64,000 nucleotides of DNA from Thermoplasmata archaeon (GCA_035622275.1 DASPVQ010000002.1:1-64000), one strand, 5' to 3'; shown: positions 8,932 through 17,736, counted from the stretch's first letter. The notes: generated from the sequence alone by a model not told the origin. Numbers and translations: made by a program.

Positions 8932-9549
8932 CTACTCCCCGCGCTCCCGGATCAGCCGCTCGAGCTCGAGGATCCCGTCGAGCATCGCCTCGGGCCGCGG
9001 CGGGCAGCCGGCGATGTAGACGTCGACGGGCACCAGCTTGTCGACGCCGGGGACGACCGAGTACGCGGTGCGGAACGGTCCGCCGCCGGTGGCGCAGTTG
9101 CCCATCGCGATCACCCACTTCGGCTCGGGCATCTGCTCGTACAGCGTGATCAGCTTGTGCGCGACCTTCCAGGTCACGGTGCCGTTGACGATCATGAGGT
9201 CGCACTGGCGCGGCGAGGAGCGCGGGACGACCCCGAAGCGCTCGGCGTCCCAGCGCGCCCCGAAGCCCGCCGCGAATTCGATCGCGCAGCAGGCGAGCCC
9301 CCAGTGGAGGGGAAACAGGGAGTTGCGTCCCGCCCAGTTGAACACCGGGCGGATCACCTTGCCCTCGCCCTGCTCCTTCAGGAGCGCGGCGAGCGTCTCC
9401 TTCGCCGCCGGGATGAACTCCTTGGCGCGGAGGGTCTCGATCTCGAACAGCGGCACGGCGGCGGGACCGGCCATCGGCAGCTCGCCCTCGAGGCGGTAGC
9501 CGTCGGGCGCGGCCTTCGCGGGGGCCAGATTCGCGGGCGGGCTGGTCAC
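8932..9549 (-). CDS. nuoB: NADH-quinone oxidoreductase subunit B
   Basis: Carries the terminal iron-sulfur cluster N2 that reduces quinone. Four ligand cysteines are visible: the tandem Cys 87/88 in ACCAIEF, Cys 152 in MGNCA and Cys 182 in AGCPP. The GTG at 9549 overlaps the nuoA stop as GTGA and gives 205 residues. About 60 residues precede the conserved core, so the N-terminus is somewhat long. The start could lie further in, but the GTGA coupling favours this one. Confidence 0.95.
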   Translation of the reverse strand: MTSPPANLAPAKAAPDGYRLEGELPMAGPAAVPLFEIETLRAKEFIPAAKETLAALLKEQGEGKVIRPVFNWAGRNSLFPLHWGLACCAIEFAAGFGARWDAERFGVVPRSSPRQCDLMIVNGTVTWKVAHKLITLYEQMPEPKWVIAMGNCATGGGPFRTAYSVVPGVDKLVPVDVYIAGCPPRPEAMLDGILELERLIRERGE

Positions 9550-9911
9550 ACGACCCACCTCTTCTCGCCGCTGAGCGCGTAGTAGATGCCGGTGATCGCG
9601 AGCGCGGTGAACGCGACGGCGATGAAGATCGGGAACCAGGCGGAGTTCGCGCCCCGGAACGTCAGACCCCACAGCGCCAGGATGAAGCCGAGGACGTCGA
9701 CCGCCACGAAGACGATCGCGAAGGTGTAGTGCTGCGTCGGGAAGTCGATCTGCGCTTCTCCCTCGGCTTCCTCGCCGCACTCGTAGGTCGTCCGCTGCAG
9801 GTACGAGCGTCGACGCTTCGCGCCGAGCACCCGGTTCGCGACGATCGAGCCCACGCCGAAGACGCTGGCGAGCGCCGCGAACACGAGGAACGTCGTGATG
9901 CCCGCCTCCAT
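9546..9911 (-). CDS. nuoA: NADH-quinone oxidoreductase subunit A
   Basis: Three-helix membrane subunit A of complex I and first gene of the operon, 121 residues. The conserved [11 protein letters not shown] loop after helix 1 (with the NuoA cysteine) and the [15 protein letters not shown] helix with its acidic residue identify it. A strong Shine-Dalgarno sequence (GGAGGAGGG, 9916-9924) precedes the ATG, and the operon's TATA box lies about 50 nt upstream. Confidence 0.96.
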   Translation of the reverse strand: MEAGITTFLVFAALASVFGVGSIVANRVLGAKRRRSYLQRTTYECGEEAEGEAQIDFPTQHYTFAIVFVAVDVLGFILALWGLTFRGANSAWFPIFIAVAFTALAITGIYYALSGEKRWVV

Positions 9912-9957
9912 CGCGCCCTCCTCCCGCTCGCCGTTCTCGCCGGAAGGACCCCTGCCG

Positions 9958-9966
9958 TTTATTTAA
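9958..9966 (-). promoter_or_regulatory. nuoA: TATA box of the nuo operon
   Basis: AT-rich TTAAATAAA in otherwise very GC-rich DNA, about 50 nt before the nuoA ATG. This leaves room for a short leader of about 25 nt that contains the GGAGGAGGG ribosome-binding site. It is one of the few promoters here with a real leader. Confidence 0.75.
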
Positions 9967-10018
9967 CGGGCACCGGCGAGGCGAGGCGCGCGAGGAGCGC
10001 GCCGCGTTCCGCGAGGGG

Positions 10019-10024
10019 TTAAGC
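10019..10024 (+). promoter_or_regulatory. TATA-like element of the RimJ/L-type acetyltransferase
   Basis: TTAAGC, about 28 nt before the GTG start at 10049 and divergent from the nuo promoter. The spacing fits a leaderless transcript. Confidence 0.5.
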
Positions 10025-10048
10025 GAGGCTCCGGTTGCTAGCGCGGTC

Positions 10049-10699
10049 GTGCAGTCCTCGGCGTTCCGGGCGCGGATCCGGCTGCTCGGTCGGTACTGCG
10101 AGCTCGTCCCGCTCGCGCGCGCCCACCGCGAGGGACTGCACGCCGCGGCCGCGGACCCCGACGCGTTCCCGTTCCTGAGGATGCCACCGGGACCGGGGCT
10201 CGCCGAGATCGACCGGATGATCGACTACCAGCTCCGACAGCGGCGGCGCGGGGAGGACCTGCCGTTCACGACCCGGCTCGCCGAGAGCCATCGGATCGTC
10301 GGCATGACGCGATTTCTGCGGATCGATCGGGACAGCGAGTCGGTCGAGATCGGCGGTACCTGGCTCGACCCGGCGCTGCGCCGCACGCCGATCAACACCG
10401 AGACGAAGTACCTATTGCTCCGACACGCCTTCGAGTCCGAAGGGGCCCACCGGGTCCAGTTCCAGACCGACCTGCGGAACGAGACGAGCCAGCGCGCGAT
10501 CGAGCGGATCGGGGCCCGGCGGGAGGGGGTGCTGCGCGAGGACGTGCTCCTCTACGACGGCTACCGCCGTTCGTCCGTGTACTATAGCGTGCTCGCGGAG
10601 GAATGGTCGTCGCGGAAGGGCCACCTGGAGGCGATGCTCGCCCGACCGTGGCCTCCTCCGGCTACGGAGGGGGGAAGCGGGGCGGCCGCTTCTCCGTGA
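10049..10699 (+). CDS. GNAT-family N-acetyltransferase (RimJ/RimL type)
   Basis: Acetyl-CoA-dependent acetyltransferase, 216 residues, GTG start. The order of segments is typical of RimJ/RimL-like GNATs: a [11 protein letters not shown] start, a VGMTRFLRI strand, an [29 protein letters not shown] acetyl-CoA region, and a C-terminal [23 protein letters not shown] motif. The substrate cannot be told; relatives act on protein N-termini or small molecules. It stands alone and converges on the enoyl-CoA hydratase gene, with a 38 bp overlap of the 3' ends. Confidence 0.85.
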   Translation: MQSSAFRARIRLLGRYCELVPLARAHREGLHAAAADPDAFPFLRMPPGPGLAEIDRMIDYQLRQRRRGEDLPFTTRLAESHRIVGMTRFLRIDRDSESVEIGGTWLDPALRRTPINTETKYLLLRHAFESEGAHRVQFQTDLRNETSQRAIERIGARREGVLREDVLLYDGYRRSSVYYSVLAEEWSSRKGHLEAMLARPWPPPATEGGSGAAASP

Positions 10700-11450
10700 A
10701 CGCGCGGATCCCCTCGGGGAGCTCCGGGCCGGCCGCGGCGTGGACCGCGGCCCGCCGTTCCAGCATCATCTGGGACTCGAGGCTTCCGCCGAACGACGCG
10801 ACGATCAGCCGCTTGGTGGCGCCGTAGGCCCCGGTCGGCCCCTCGGCGAGCTCGCGCACGCGTGCCTCGGCACGCGCCGGCAGCTCGGCGTCGGCGACGA
10901 CCTCGTGGACCAGACCGAGGTCCCGAGCGCGCGCGGAGGTCAGTCGAGCGTGGGTGAACAACAGCTCCTGCGCCAGCCCGACGCCGAGGAAATGCGGCAG
11001 GAAGTAGGTCAGTCCCCCGTCGGGCACCGCGCCCAGGGCGGGGAACGCCGGGACGAGGGTCGCGGACTCGGCGGCGATCCTCCAGTCACAGGCGAGCGCG
11101 AGCGAGAGTCCCCCACCTGCCGCGACGCCGGGGAGGGCGGCGAGCACGGGCTTGGGCATGCCGACGAGCTCGCGGATCGCGCCCTCCATCTCGCCGGTGA
11201 GGGCGTGGAAGAGCGCCGCGAGCTCTCCGCGCGCGAGGTACTCGTCCATCACTGCGACGTCCCCGCCCGCGCAGAACGCCGCGCCCGCGCCGGTGAGCAG
11301 GACGGCCCGGACCGATGCGTCGGTGGCAATCGACTCGAGCACCGTCCTTAGCTCGCGCATCGCGGCGACGTCGAGGGCATTGCGCCGCTCCGGCCGGTCG
11401 ATCGTGACCGTCTCCACCGCCCCCGAGCGGGCGCGCCGGATCGAGCTCAT
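10662..11450 (-). CDS. Enoyl-CoA hydratase/isomerase family protein
   Basis: Crotonase-fold protein of 262 residues that probably hydrates or isomerises acyl-CoA esters. Visible are the N-terminal DRPERRNALD motif, the first oxyanion-hole segment GAAFCAGGDVAVMDEY, the second LPGVAAGGGLSLALACD, and the common C-terminal FTEKRPPRF. The usual catalytic glutamate pair is not cleanly present: the second glutamate region reads FPALGAVPDGG, with Ala/Asp. It may therefore be an isomerase or another crotonase rather than a classic hydratase. A TATA-like CTTTAGGT complement lies about 28 nt upstream (11476-11483). Confidence 0.87.
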   Translation of the reverse strand: MSSIRRARSGAVETVTIDRPERRNALDVAAMRELRTVLESIATDASVRAVLLTGAGAAFCAGGDVAVMDEYLARGELAALFHALTGEMEGAIRELVGMPKPVLAALPGVAAGGGLSLALACDWRIAAESATLVPAFPALGAVPDGGLTYFLPHFLGVGLAQELLFTHARLTSARARDLGLVHEVVADAELPARAEARVRELAEGPTGAYGATKRLIVASFGGSLESQMMLERRAAVHAAAGPELPEGIRAFTEKRPPRFPPP

Positions 11451-11475
11451 CGGCGCGCGCAGGCGCCCGGACGAA

Positions 11476-11483
11476 CTTTAGGT
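11476..11483 (-). promoter_or_regulatory. TATA-like element of the crotonase gene
   Basis: ACCTAAAG on the minus strand, about 28 nt before the ATG at 11450, consistent with leaderless transcription. Confidence 0.5.
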
Positions 11484-11604
11484 TTGGTCGCCGGTCGGGC
11501 TCGACCCCGCCTCGCCTCCGGCCTCAGAGGGTATCGCCGGCCCAACCGGTCATCGGGAACCCCCGTCCCGCCTCAGGAGGTCGCGGCGGGCGATGGGTCT
11601 CGCG

Positions 11605-12849
11605 CTAGCTGGGCGACGTCGGCGGGCGCTTGCGCGGATCCGTGCTCGGGGGGGGGCTCGAGGGCGGCGGGGGTCCGGCGGACGGCGGCATCGAGGTGGG
11701 GGCGGCGCGGCTCGCGGGGGGCGGAGCGATGTCGTCGGCCTCGGGCAGCTCGGGCACGCCGGCGCCCTTCGCGCCCTTGCCGTAGGAGCTGACCATGGAG
11801 GTCGACTCGTCGGACTCGGCCTTGATCTCGTCCTCGATGCTCTTGATCTCGGTCAGCAGTTCCTCCTGCTTCGGGATCGGGCCGAGGATGTTGTCCATCG
11901 TGCCGATGCGGGCCTCGAGCTCGTCGAGCGTGTTCAGGCCCCGGTCCGGTACCTGGCGGCTCGTGCCAAGGTACTCGGAGGCGCCCTCCATCAACCGCGA
12001 GAACTCGAACGGGAACAGGATCTTGGTCGCCTGGCCGTCGCCGACCTTGGTCACCGTGTCGAGCGAAAGGACGGTCAGCGCCTTCGCGTCGAGGGTCCCG
12101 GCCCCGAGCGCGAGGATGCGCAGGCGCTGGGACTCGCCCTGGGCCTCGAGGATCGTCGCGACCCGGGCGCCTTCGGCCTCAAGGATCTGGGACTGACGGA
12201 CGCCTTCCGCCTGGAGGATGCGCGAGCGCTTCTGCCCCTCGGCGACCAGGATGGCGCTGCGCTTCTCGCCGTCGGCTCTGAGCACCGCGGCGCGCCGCTG
12301 GCGCTCGGCCGCGGTTTGCTCCTCCATCGCGGACTTGACCGGGCCGACCGGGTCGACTTCCTTGATCTCGACCGCATCGACGCGCACGCCCCACTTGTCG
12401 GTGGACTCGTCGAGGATGTCCCGGAGGCGGGTGTTGATCCGCTCGCGGTTGTACAGGACCTCGTCGAGCTCCATGTCGCCGATGATCGAGCGCAGGGTCG
12501 TCTGGGCGAGCGCGACGGTCGCGACGTGGTAGTTCTGGACCTGGAAGATCGCCTTCGGCGCGTCGACGACCTTGATGTAGATGATCGCGTCGACGTTCGT
12601 CGGCGAGTTGTCCTTCGTGATCACTTCCTGGCGCGGGACCTCGAGCACCTGCGTCCGCAGGTCGATCTTCAGGACCTGCGCGAGCGGGCTGACGAGATTG
12701 AAGCCCGGGTTGATGATGCGCTTGTACGAGCCGAGCAGGGTGACGATCCCCTGCTGGTACGGCTGGATCGTGTAGATCATCCGCGTGAGGATCACGAGGA
12801 TGACGATGAACGCGAGAACGACCCCGATGATGATGCCCGTGTAATCCAT
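11605..12849 (-). CDS. Slipin (stomatin/SPFH family protein)
   Basis: Membrane-associated scaffold of the SPFH superfamily, 414 residues. An N-terminal hydrophobic hairpin (about residues 5-25) is followed by the stomatin signature YQQGIVTLLGSYKRIINPGFN, the SPFH beta domain (LEVPRQEVITKDN), and an alpha-helical part with ADGEKRSAILVAEGQ-type repeats. A C-terminal coiled coil and a Pro/Ser-rich tail of about 50 residues complete it. It lies 10 bp after nfeD, the classic archaeal/bacterial NfeD-slipin pairing. These pairs form membrane microdomains or protease-associated complexes; the exact role is unknown. Confidence 0.93.
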   Translation of the reverse strand: MDYTGIIIGVVLAFIVILVILTRMIYTIQPYQQGIVTLLGSYKRIINPGFNLVSPLAQVLKIDLRTQVLEVPRQEVITKDNSPTNVDAIIYIKVVDAPKAIFQVQNYHVATVALAQTTLRSIIGDMELDEVLYNRERINTRLRDILDESTDKWGVRVDAVEIKEVDPVGPVKSAMEEQTAAERQRRAAVLRADGEKRSAILVAEGQKRSRILQAEGVRQSQILEAEGARVATILEAQGESQRLRILALGAGTLDAKALTVLSLDTVTKVGDGQATKILFPFEFSRLMEGASEYLGTSRQVPDRGLNTLDELEARIGTMDNILGPIPKQEELLTEIKSIEDEIKAESDESTSMVSSYGKGAKGAGVPELPEADDIAPPPASRAAPTSMPPSAGPPPPSSPPPSTDPRKRPPTSPS

Positions 12850-12859
12850 GCTGTGGCTC

Positions 12860-13330
12860 CTATCCGGGCGGCGGCGATGCGATCGGCTGCACCGTCACCG
12901 AGACCCCCTCTCCGTGGATCACCCGCACGCGCGTACCGACGGGGATCATCTCGTCCGCCTTCGCCGACCAGACCTCGCTCTTGACCTTTACCTTGCCGCG
13001 CAGCGTGTTCGGGATGACCGGGGCGATCACGATCCCCTCCTCCCCCACGAGCCCCCCGCTCGTGGTGCTCATCGGACGATGCACGGGCGCGACCCAGCGG
13101 TAGTACGGAATCTCGACGAGCGCCCCAAGGATCGCCGCCACGATCACGATGACCGGTCCGATGTAGCTGTCGAGGAGGATGTCCGGCAGGAACAGGTAGA
13201 GGAAACCGGCCACCAGCAGGATCGAGCCGGGGATGATCAGTAGCGCGCCAGGGTGGATCAGCTCGAAGGCGAACAGCGCGATCCCGGCCACCACGAGGGT
13301 GATGCCGATCGCATCGTTGACGACGACCAT
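12860..13330 (-). CDS. nfeD: Short NfeD-family membrane protein
   Basis: NfeD1b-type partner of the slipin, 156 residues. Two or three membrane helices (about residues 8-30, 32-52 and 57-75) are followed by the soluble OB-fold domain (GGLVGEEGIVIAPVIPNTLRG ... EVWSAKADEMIPVGTRVRVIHGEG), which ends near residue 147. The ClpP-like serine protease domain of long NfeD proteins is absent, so this is the short form. It is the first gene of a two-gene operon with slipin. A TATA-like ACCTTATCT lies about 35 nt upstream. Confidence 0.92.
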   Translation of the reverse strand: MVVVNDAIGITLVVAGIALFAFELIHPGALLIIPGSILLVAGFLYLFLPDILLDSYIGPVIVIVAAILGALVEIPYYRWVAPVHRPMSTTSGGLVGEEGIVIAPVIPNTLRGKVKVKSEVWSAKADEMIPVGTRVRVIHGEGVSVTVQPIASPPPG

Positions 13331-13360
13331 GCTCGGGCCCTCCGCAGAGAGCGGATGCCG

Positions 13361-13369
13361 AGATAAGGT
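13361..13369 (-). promoter_or_regulatory. nfeD: TATA-like element of nfeD-slipin
   Basis: ACCTTATCT on the minus strand, about 31-39 nt before the nfeD ATG. Confidence 0.45.
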
Positions 13370-13400
13370 CCCCCCCGAGCGCCCGGGCCGCGGGCGGGCG

Positions 13401-13967
13401 CTACCGGATGTACGTCTGGGTGCTGGCGAGGTCGAACCGCGGCACGACCTTCAACCGGCGCCCGTCCCCGCCCGGCGCGTACGCCAGGAACGGGTAGAGC
13501 CGCCAGAGGTCGCCCTCGGCCATGCGGGTGGCCACGTGGTCCGGCCCGAACGCCTGCCGCGTGACGTACGCCGTCACCTTTCGGACCGCGTCCTCGTCCA
13601 GGTAGCCGAGCGCGTGCAGGTACTCGTGGGCGAGGATGACGTAGACGAAGCTGTTGAGCTCGAGCGGTCCCGATGCGTTGGCGCGCATCGTCTGGACGAG
13701 CCCCTCGTTGACGACGATCAGGTTGCCCGTGAGCTGCCAGTACGCCCCGACGCTCGGCGGCAGGTTGGACAGTCCCAGGCCGAGACCGGGCCGCTCGATG
13801 CCGAGCACCCGGTGCACGGCCTCCCGGACGACGCGGAAGACCGCGTCGTAGCTGGCCTCCTGCTCCAGGACGCGGCCGAAGGCGGCCGGCTCGCGCGCCC
13901 GCGCGACGTGGGTCGTCGGAGAGCGGATAGGAGAGGGAGGAGTTGGGGTCAGGCCGAAGAGCGTCAT
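13401..13967 (-). CDS. Putative HExxH zinc metalloprotease-like protein
   Basis: I do not recognise a named family. The 188-residue protein has an HExxH zinc-site motif (AHEYLHALG, His 114, Glu 115, His 118) in a predicted helix, preceded by a hydrophobic strand (SFVYVILA) as in gluzincin/metzincin folds. A later His 144 or Glu 151 could be the third ligand. No signal peptide or membrane helix is present, so it is probably cytosolic. It stands alone and is divergent from rio1. The TATA box GACTATATCC lies about 30 nt upstream. Protease activity is an inference from the motif alone. Confidence 0.75.
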   Translation of the reverse strand: MTLFGLTPTPPSPIRSPTTHVARAREPAAFGRVLEQEASYDAVFRVVREAVHRVLGIERPGLGLGLSNLPPSVGAYWQLTGNLIVVNEGLVQTMRANASGPLELNSFVYVILAHEYLHALGYLDEDAVRKVTAYVTRQAFGPDHVATRMAEGDLWRLYPFLAYAPGGDGRRLKVVPRFDLASTQTYIR

Positions 13968-13992
13968 GCCACCGTATCGACGCTTCCCAGGC

Positions 13993-14001
13993 GGATATAG
14001 T
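13993..14001 (-). promoter_or_regulatory. TATA box of the HExxH gene
   Basis: ACTATATCC on the minus strand, about 30 nt before the ATG at 13967; a good archaeal TATA match in GC-rich surroundings. Confidence 0.6.
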
Positions 14002-14112
14002 CACGCTGACGCACAGGCAACCGCAGGGGCCTCGCACGGCGCCCGGGGTCGGAGCGGGGGTGTGCGGCCCGGGGCCGAGAGCCTATGAGACGCCCCGGTC
14101 TCGTTCGAGGCG

Positions 14113-14904
14113 ATGCCCCGGGCCCACGACCTGGTCTTTCCCCGACGCCGCGAGCGCACGGAGGATCGCCGCAAGGAAGCGACCCAGCGCAAGCTCCTCG
14201 ACGAGTTCTTCGACCACGCGACGCTCCTCGCCGTCTCGCGTCTGGTCAACCAGGGGCAGTTCGGTTCGATCGACTTCCCCATCTCGACCGGCAAGGAGGG
14301 CGGGGTCTTCCGCGCGACGCGCGGCGGGGAGTTCCGGGCGGTCAAGATCTACCGCATCGGCAACACGACCTTCCGCCACCTCCCGGCCTACGCGCTCCAG
14401 GAGCTGCGGGAGACGACGAGCGTCCGCAACTTCGCGGGCCTGATCGCCGGCTGGACGCGACGCGAGCACACGATCCTCGGGCGTCTCGCCGACGTCGGGG
14501 TGCGGTCCCCCCGACCGTTCGGCCACCTGCGCAACGTCCTCGTCATGGAGTTCATCGGCGACGAGCGGGGCGCGGCGCCGCGCCTCATCGACGCCGTCGT
14601 CGAGGACCCGGCGGCGCTCTACGCGGACCTCGTGGCCCAGGTGCGCGCGATGCTCGTCGGCGCCCGACTCGTCCACGGCGACCTCTCGCCGTACAACACC
14701 CTGTACTGGAACGAGCACCCCGTGCTCATCGACGTGGCGCAGGCCGTGCGGGCCGAGCACCCGCAGGCTCGCGAGCTGCTCGAACGCGATCTCGGCAACT
14801 ACGCGAGGTTCCTCGGCCGCCTCGGCCACCCGGTGGAGCCCGAAGAGTTCCTGCGGGCCGTCGGGGGGCTCGAGCTCGCGGGCGCCGATCCCGAGGCGGC
14901 CTGA
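14113..14904 (+). CDS. rio1: RIO1-type serine/threonine protein kinase
   Basis: Atypical protein kinase that helps mature the small ribosomal subunit. The 263-residue protein shows the RIO1 nucleotide loop STGKEGGVFRA (about 58-68), the ATP-binding lysine in AVKIYR (Lys 78), the catalytic loop VHGDLSPYN (His 188, Asp 190) and the metal-binding IDVAQAV (Asp 207). The N-terminal basic helix region is also typical. It overlaps the KH-domain gene by one base (TGATG), the conserved archaeal pairing of two ribosome assembly factors. Confidence 0.95.
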   Translation: MPRAHDLVFPRRRERTEDRRKEATQRKLLDEFFDHATLLAVSRLVNQGQFGSIDFPISTGKEGGVFRATRGGEFRAVKIYRIGNTTFRHLPAYALQELRETTSVRNFAGLIAGWTRREHTILGRLADVGVRSPRPFGHLRNVLVMEFIGDERGAAPRLIDAVVEDPAALYADLVAQVRAMLVGARLVHGDLSPYNTLYWNEHPVLIDVAQAVRAEHPQARELLERDLGNYARFLGRLGHPVEPEEFLRAVGGLELAGADPEAA

Positions 14905-15473
14905 TGCCGGTCCTCTATGCCCGGATCCCCGAGGACCGGGTGGCGGTCCTGATCGGCGCCGGCGGCCGCACGAAGCGGGAGATCGCGGCGCAGACCGGCA
15001 CGACGGTCGACGTCGACGCGGAGGAGGGCGAGGTGCGCATCAGCGGGCCGGACGACGACCCGACCGGTGCCCTGAAGGCCCGGGACATCGCGATCGCCAT
15101 CGGTCGGGGCTTCTCGCCCCCGCGCGCCCTGCGGCTGCTGCGGGACAACGCCTACCTCGGGATTCTCGACATCAAGGTCACCACGGGGCGCCACGAGAAG
15201 TCCGCGCTCCGACGGATCCGGGCCCGCGTGATCGGGACCCGGGGGCGGGCGCGCGCCCGGCTCGAGGAGCTCAGCGGCTGCTCGGTGAGCGTCTACGGTT
15301 CGACAGTCGCGCTGATCGGCGACGAGGACCAGCTCGAGCGCGCTACGCGCGCCGTCGAGCTGCTCCTCAAGGGCAGCGAGCACTCGACGGTCTTCCACCT
15401 CCTCGCCCGCCTCCGGCGCGAGGCCGCCATCGACGAGCTCGGCGGCCGGGCCGCCGACCGCGCGACGGAGTAG
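14904..15473 (+). CDS. KH-domain RNA-binding protein (archaeal Dim2/Pno1-like)
   Basis: Two KH domains, the arrangement of the archaeal Pno1/Dim2 relative that binds the 3' end of 16S rRNA during small-subunit assembly. The 189-residue protein begins with VLIGAGGRTKREIAAQTG (first KH, GxxG at about residues 17-20). The second KH contains VIGTRGRARARLEELSGCSVSVYG. The start at 14904 is set by the TGATG overlap with rio1; longer upstream readings are the shadow of rio1. Primase follows after 5 bp. Confidence 0.92.
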   Translation: MPVLYARIPEDRVAVLIGAGGRTKREIAAQTGTTVDVDAEEGEVRISGPDDDPTGALKARDIAIAIGRGFSPPRALRLLRDNAYLGILDIKVTTGRHEKSALRRIRARVIGTRGRARARLEELSGCSVSVYGSTVALIGDEDQLERATRAVELLLKGSEHSTVFHLLARLRREAAIDELGGRAADRATE

Positions 15474-15478
15474 GCGGC

Positions 15479-16720
15479 GTGGCGAAGACCCTCCCGCTCG
15501 ATGCGTCGGCCCTAGACTGGGCGCGCGCGGTGTTCGCGGACTACTACGGGCGGGCTCGCGTGCCGCCGCCCGACCGGCTCACCCGTCGTGAGTTCGCGGC
15601 GTTCCCGTTCGCCGCCGAGACCCTCATGCGCCGTCACGCGACCCTGCGGACGCCCGAAGAGCTGGGCGCGTTCCTCGCCCGCGAGGTCCCGCGGCACGTC
15701 TACTACTCCTCGGCGTACTACCGTCGCCCGGCCGAGCCGACGATGGCCGCCAAGGAGTGGCTGGGCGCCGACCTGATCTTCGACCTCGATTCCGACCACC
15801 TCAAGGGCGCCGAGCGGCTCGACTACGCCGGGCAGCTCGAGCTGGTCAAGCACCGGCTCGCGGCGCTCTTCGACGACTTCCTCGTTCGCGACTTCGGCGT
15901 CGACCCGGGCGCGACGTCGCTCGTGTTCTCGGGCGGCCGCGGTTACCACGTGCACGTGCGGGACGAGCGGTTCCTGCCGCTCTCGAGCCCGGAGCGCCGG
16001 GAGCTCGTCGACTATGTCCTGGGCACGGGCGTCGAGCCGATGCGCGCCGTCACGAGCGAGCCCGCGGGCCCCGCCGAGCCCGACGGCGCCGCACCGGAGG
16101 GCGGGCCGCCGTCGCGCCGGCGGCGGGCCGCGAGCCGACACCTGGTGCCACCGGACGCCCCCGGCTGGTCCGGCCGGACCACGCGGGCCGTGCTCGAGGT
16201 CCTGTCGCGCTGGGACGGGGCGGGCGCGGAGGTCGCCGAGCGCGAGATGATCGAGGATGGCGTCCCTCCGAGGGCGGCGAAGAAGTGGGCGAAGCTCCTG
16301 GTGACGGACGGCGGCGGTCGCAAGATCCGCCGGACCCTCTCGCTCGACGTCTTCCCGAAAGAGGTGCCCGAGGAGCTGCTCGGCGCGGTCGTCCGCCGGG
16401 CCACGATCGAGGTCCAGGGCGAGACCGACGCACCGGTGACGACGGACATCCACCGCCTGATCCGGCTGCCGGGTTCGCTGCACGGGGGCACGGGCTTCCG
16501 CGTCGTGCCGCTCGAGCGGGACGCGCTGGAGGAGTTCGACCCCTTCCGCGACGCGCTCCTCGCCGCCCCCGACGAGGGGCGGACGCCGATCACGTTCACG
16601 GAGGCGGTCCGCTACCCGTTCGCGGGCGGGCTGCGCGGCGAACCGGGCTCGACCGACGAGCTGCCTACGCCGGTGGCGCTGTTTCTGGTGCTGCGGCAGG
16701 AAGCGACGCTTCGCTCTTGA
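15479..16720 (+). CDS. priS: DNA primase small (catalytic) subunit
   Basis: Makes RNA primers for replication with PriL. Catalytic motifs are present: LIFDLDSDH (Asp 102, Asp 104), VFSGGRGYHVHVRD, and VTTDIHRLIRLPGSLHGGTG. The protein (413 residues) contains no cysteine at all, so the zinc-binding knuckle of known archaeal PriS, which normally sits between the DxD and SGGRG motifs, is absent. There is also a Pro/Ala/Arg-rich insertion at about residues 186-228. The GTG start follows the KH gene by 5 bp; the 3' end overlaps the FAH-family gene by 56 bp. Confidence 0.93.
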   Translation: MAKTLPLDASALDWARAVFADYYGRARVPPPDRLTRREFAAFPFAAETLMRRHATLRTPEELGAFLAREVPRHVYYSSAYYRRPAEPTMAAKEWLGADLIFDLDSDHLKGAERLDYAGQLELVKHRLAALFDDFLVRDFGVDPGATSLVFSGGRGYHVHVRDERFLPLSSPERRELVDYVLGTGVEPMRAVTSEPAGPAEPDGAAPEGGPPSRRRRAASRHLVPPDAPGWSGRTTRAVLEVLSRWDGAGAEVAEREMIEDGVPPRAAKKWAKLLVTDGGGRKIRRTLSLDVFPKEVPEELLGAVVRRATIEVQGETDAPVTTDIHRLIRLPGSLHGGTGFRVVPLERDALEEFDPFRDALLAAPDEGRTPITFTEAVRYPFAGGLRGEPGSTDELPTPVALFLVLRQEATLRS

Positions 16721-17669
16721 CGGGGACGACGAGCCGCCCGATCCGCTCGATCGCCGCCTCGATCTTGTCGCCCGACTGGAGCTTGCGGCTCGGGCTGCCG
16801 AACTCGAAGCCCGGGACGCCGCCGAGGCTCCCGAGCGAGAGAACGTCGCCCGGCTCGAGCGTGATCCCGGTCGAGAGGTGCGCGAGGATCTCCGGCAGAC
16901 GGAAGAGGTAGTCGTTCGTGTCGCCCTGCTGGCGCACGGTCCCGTTGACCTTCAGCTCCATCCGCAGCGGGTAGACGTCCCCGACCTCCTCCTTCGGCAC
17001 GACCCACGGCCCGACCGCCATCGTCGAGTCGAAGCCCTTGCCCATCACCCAGTCGACCGGCCCCTCCGCGGGGTACTGAAGGTCCCGGTAGCCCATGTCG
17101 ACGGCGACCGTGTAACCGGCGACGTGCTCCATCGCCTGGGCCGGCGCGATGTGCTTACCGCGCTTGCCGATCACCGCGCCGAGCTCCACCTCCGCGTCCG
17201 GGAACGCGCCGGCGCTATTGAGCACGAGCGACTCGCTCGGCCCCACGAGGCTGTTGAAGAACCGGGTGAAGACGTACGGCTGCTTCGGCGCTTCCTTCTG
17301 CTGCTCGGCGAGGTGCGAGCGGGAATTCGACGCGAGGCAGTAGATCTTCGTGCCCCGGACGATCGGCGCGAGCAGCTTGACCCCCTCCTCGGCCTTGAAC
17401 AGGTAGCGGGCTCCGGTGGCGGCGCGCGGGGTCCAGCCCATCTTGCGACGCCGGTCGATGTATTCCAGGATCTTCTTGGTCACCTCGACGGAGTCGGCGC
17501 CGCCCTGGAAGAACTGCTGCATGTCGCGAAAGCGGCTGGGGTCGGCGCCCTTCACGGGATTCACGCCGTAGTAGTCCCGGCAGGCCGTGTCGAGGTCGAT
17601 GAACTCGTTCGCGTCGGTGATCATGCCGAAGTGGAACTGGTCGGAGAGGGTGAAGTGGACGAGCTTCAC
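16665..17669 (-). CDS. Fumarylacetoacetate hydrolase (FAH) family protein
   Basis: 334 residues with the FAH catalytic fold in the C-terminal two thirds: the acidic metal site in PDAEVELGAVIGKRGK and the aspartate in GYTVAVDMGYRDLQ. Later come the SFRLP-like NDYLFRLPEILAHLS and the LEPGDVLSLGSLGGVPGFEFGS segment. Family members hydrolyse or decarboxylate acylpyruvates and related 2-oxo acids in aromatic or sugar-acid breakdown. The substrate cannot be assigned, and no catabolic neighbours are present. The last 20 residues are Ala/Pro-rich. Confidence 0.9.
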   Translation of the reverse strand: MKLVHFTLSDQFHFGMITDANEFIDLDTACRDYYGVNPVKGADPSRFRDMQQFFQGGADSVEVTKKILEYIDRRRKMGWTPRAATGARYLFKAEEGVKLLAPIVRGTKIYCLASNSRSHLAEQQKEAPKQPYVFTRFFNSLVGPSESLVLNSAGAFPDAEVELGAVIGKRGKHIAPAQAMEHVAGYTVAVDMGYRDLQYPAEGPVDWVMGKGFDSTMAVGPWVVPKEEVGDVYPLRMELKVNGTVRQQGDTNDYLFRLPEILAHLSTGITLEPGDVLSLGSLGGVPGFEFGSPSRKLQSGDKIEAAIERIGRLVVPVKSEASLPAAAPETAPPA

Positions 17670-17700
17670 GGGCCGGCCTCCCGCCGGGGAGGCACGACGG

Positions 17701-17709
17701 CGGATAACG
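17701..17709 (-). promoter_or_regulatory. TATA-like element of the FAH-family gene
   Basis: CGTTATCCG on the minus strand, about 35 nt before the start at 17669. Confidence 0.4.
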
Positions 17710-17736
17710 AGTGCTCACCGCCGTCCCGCGCCCGGC

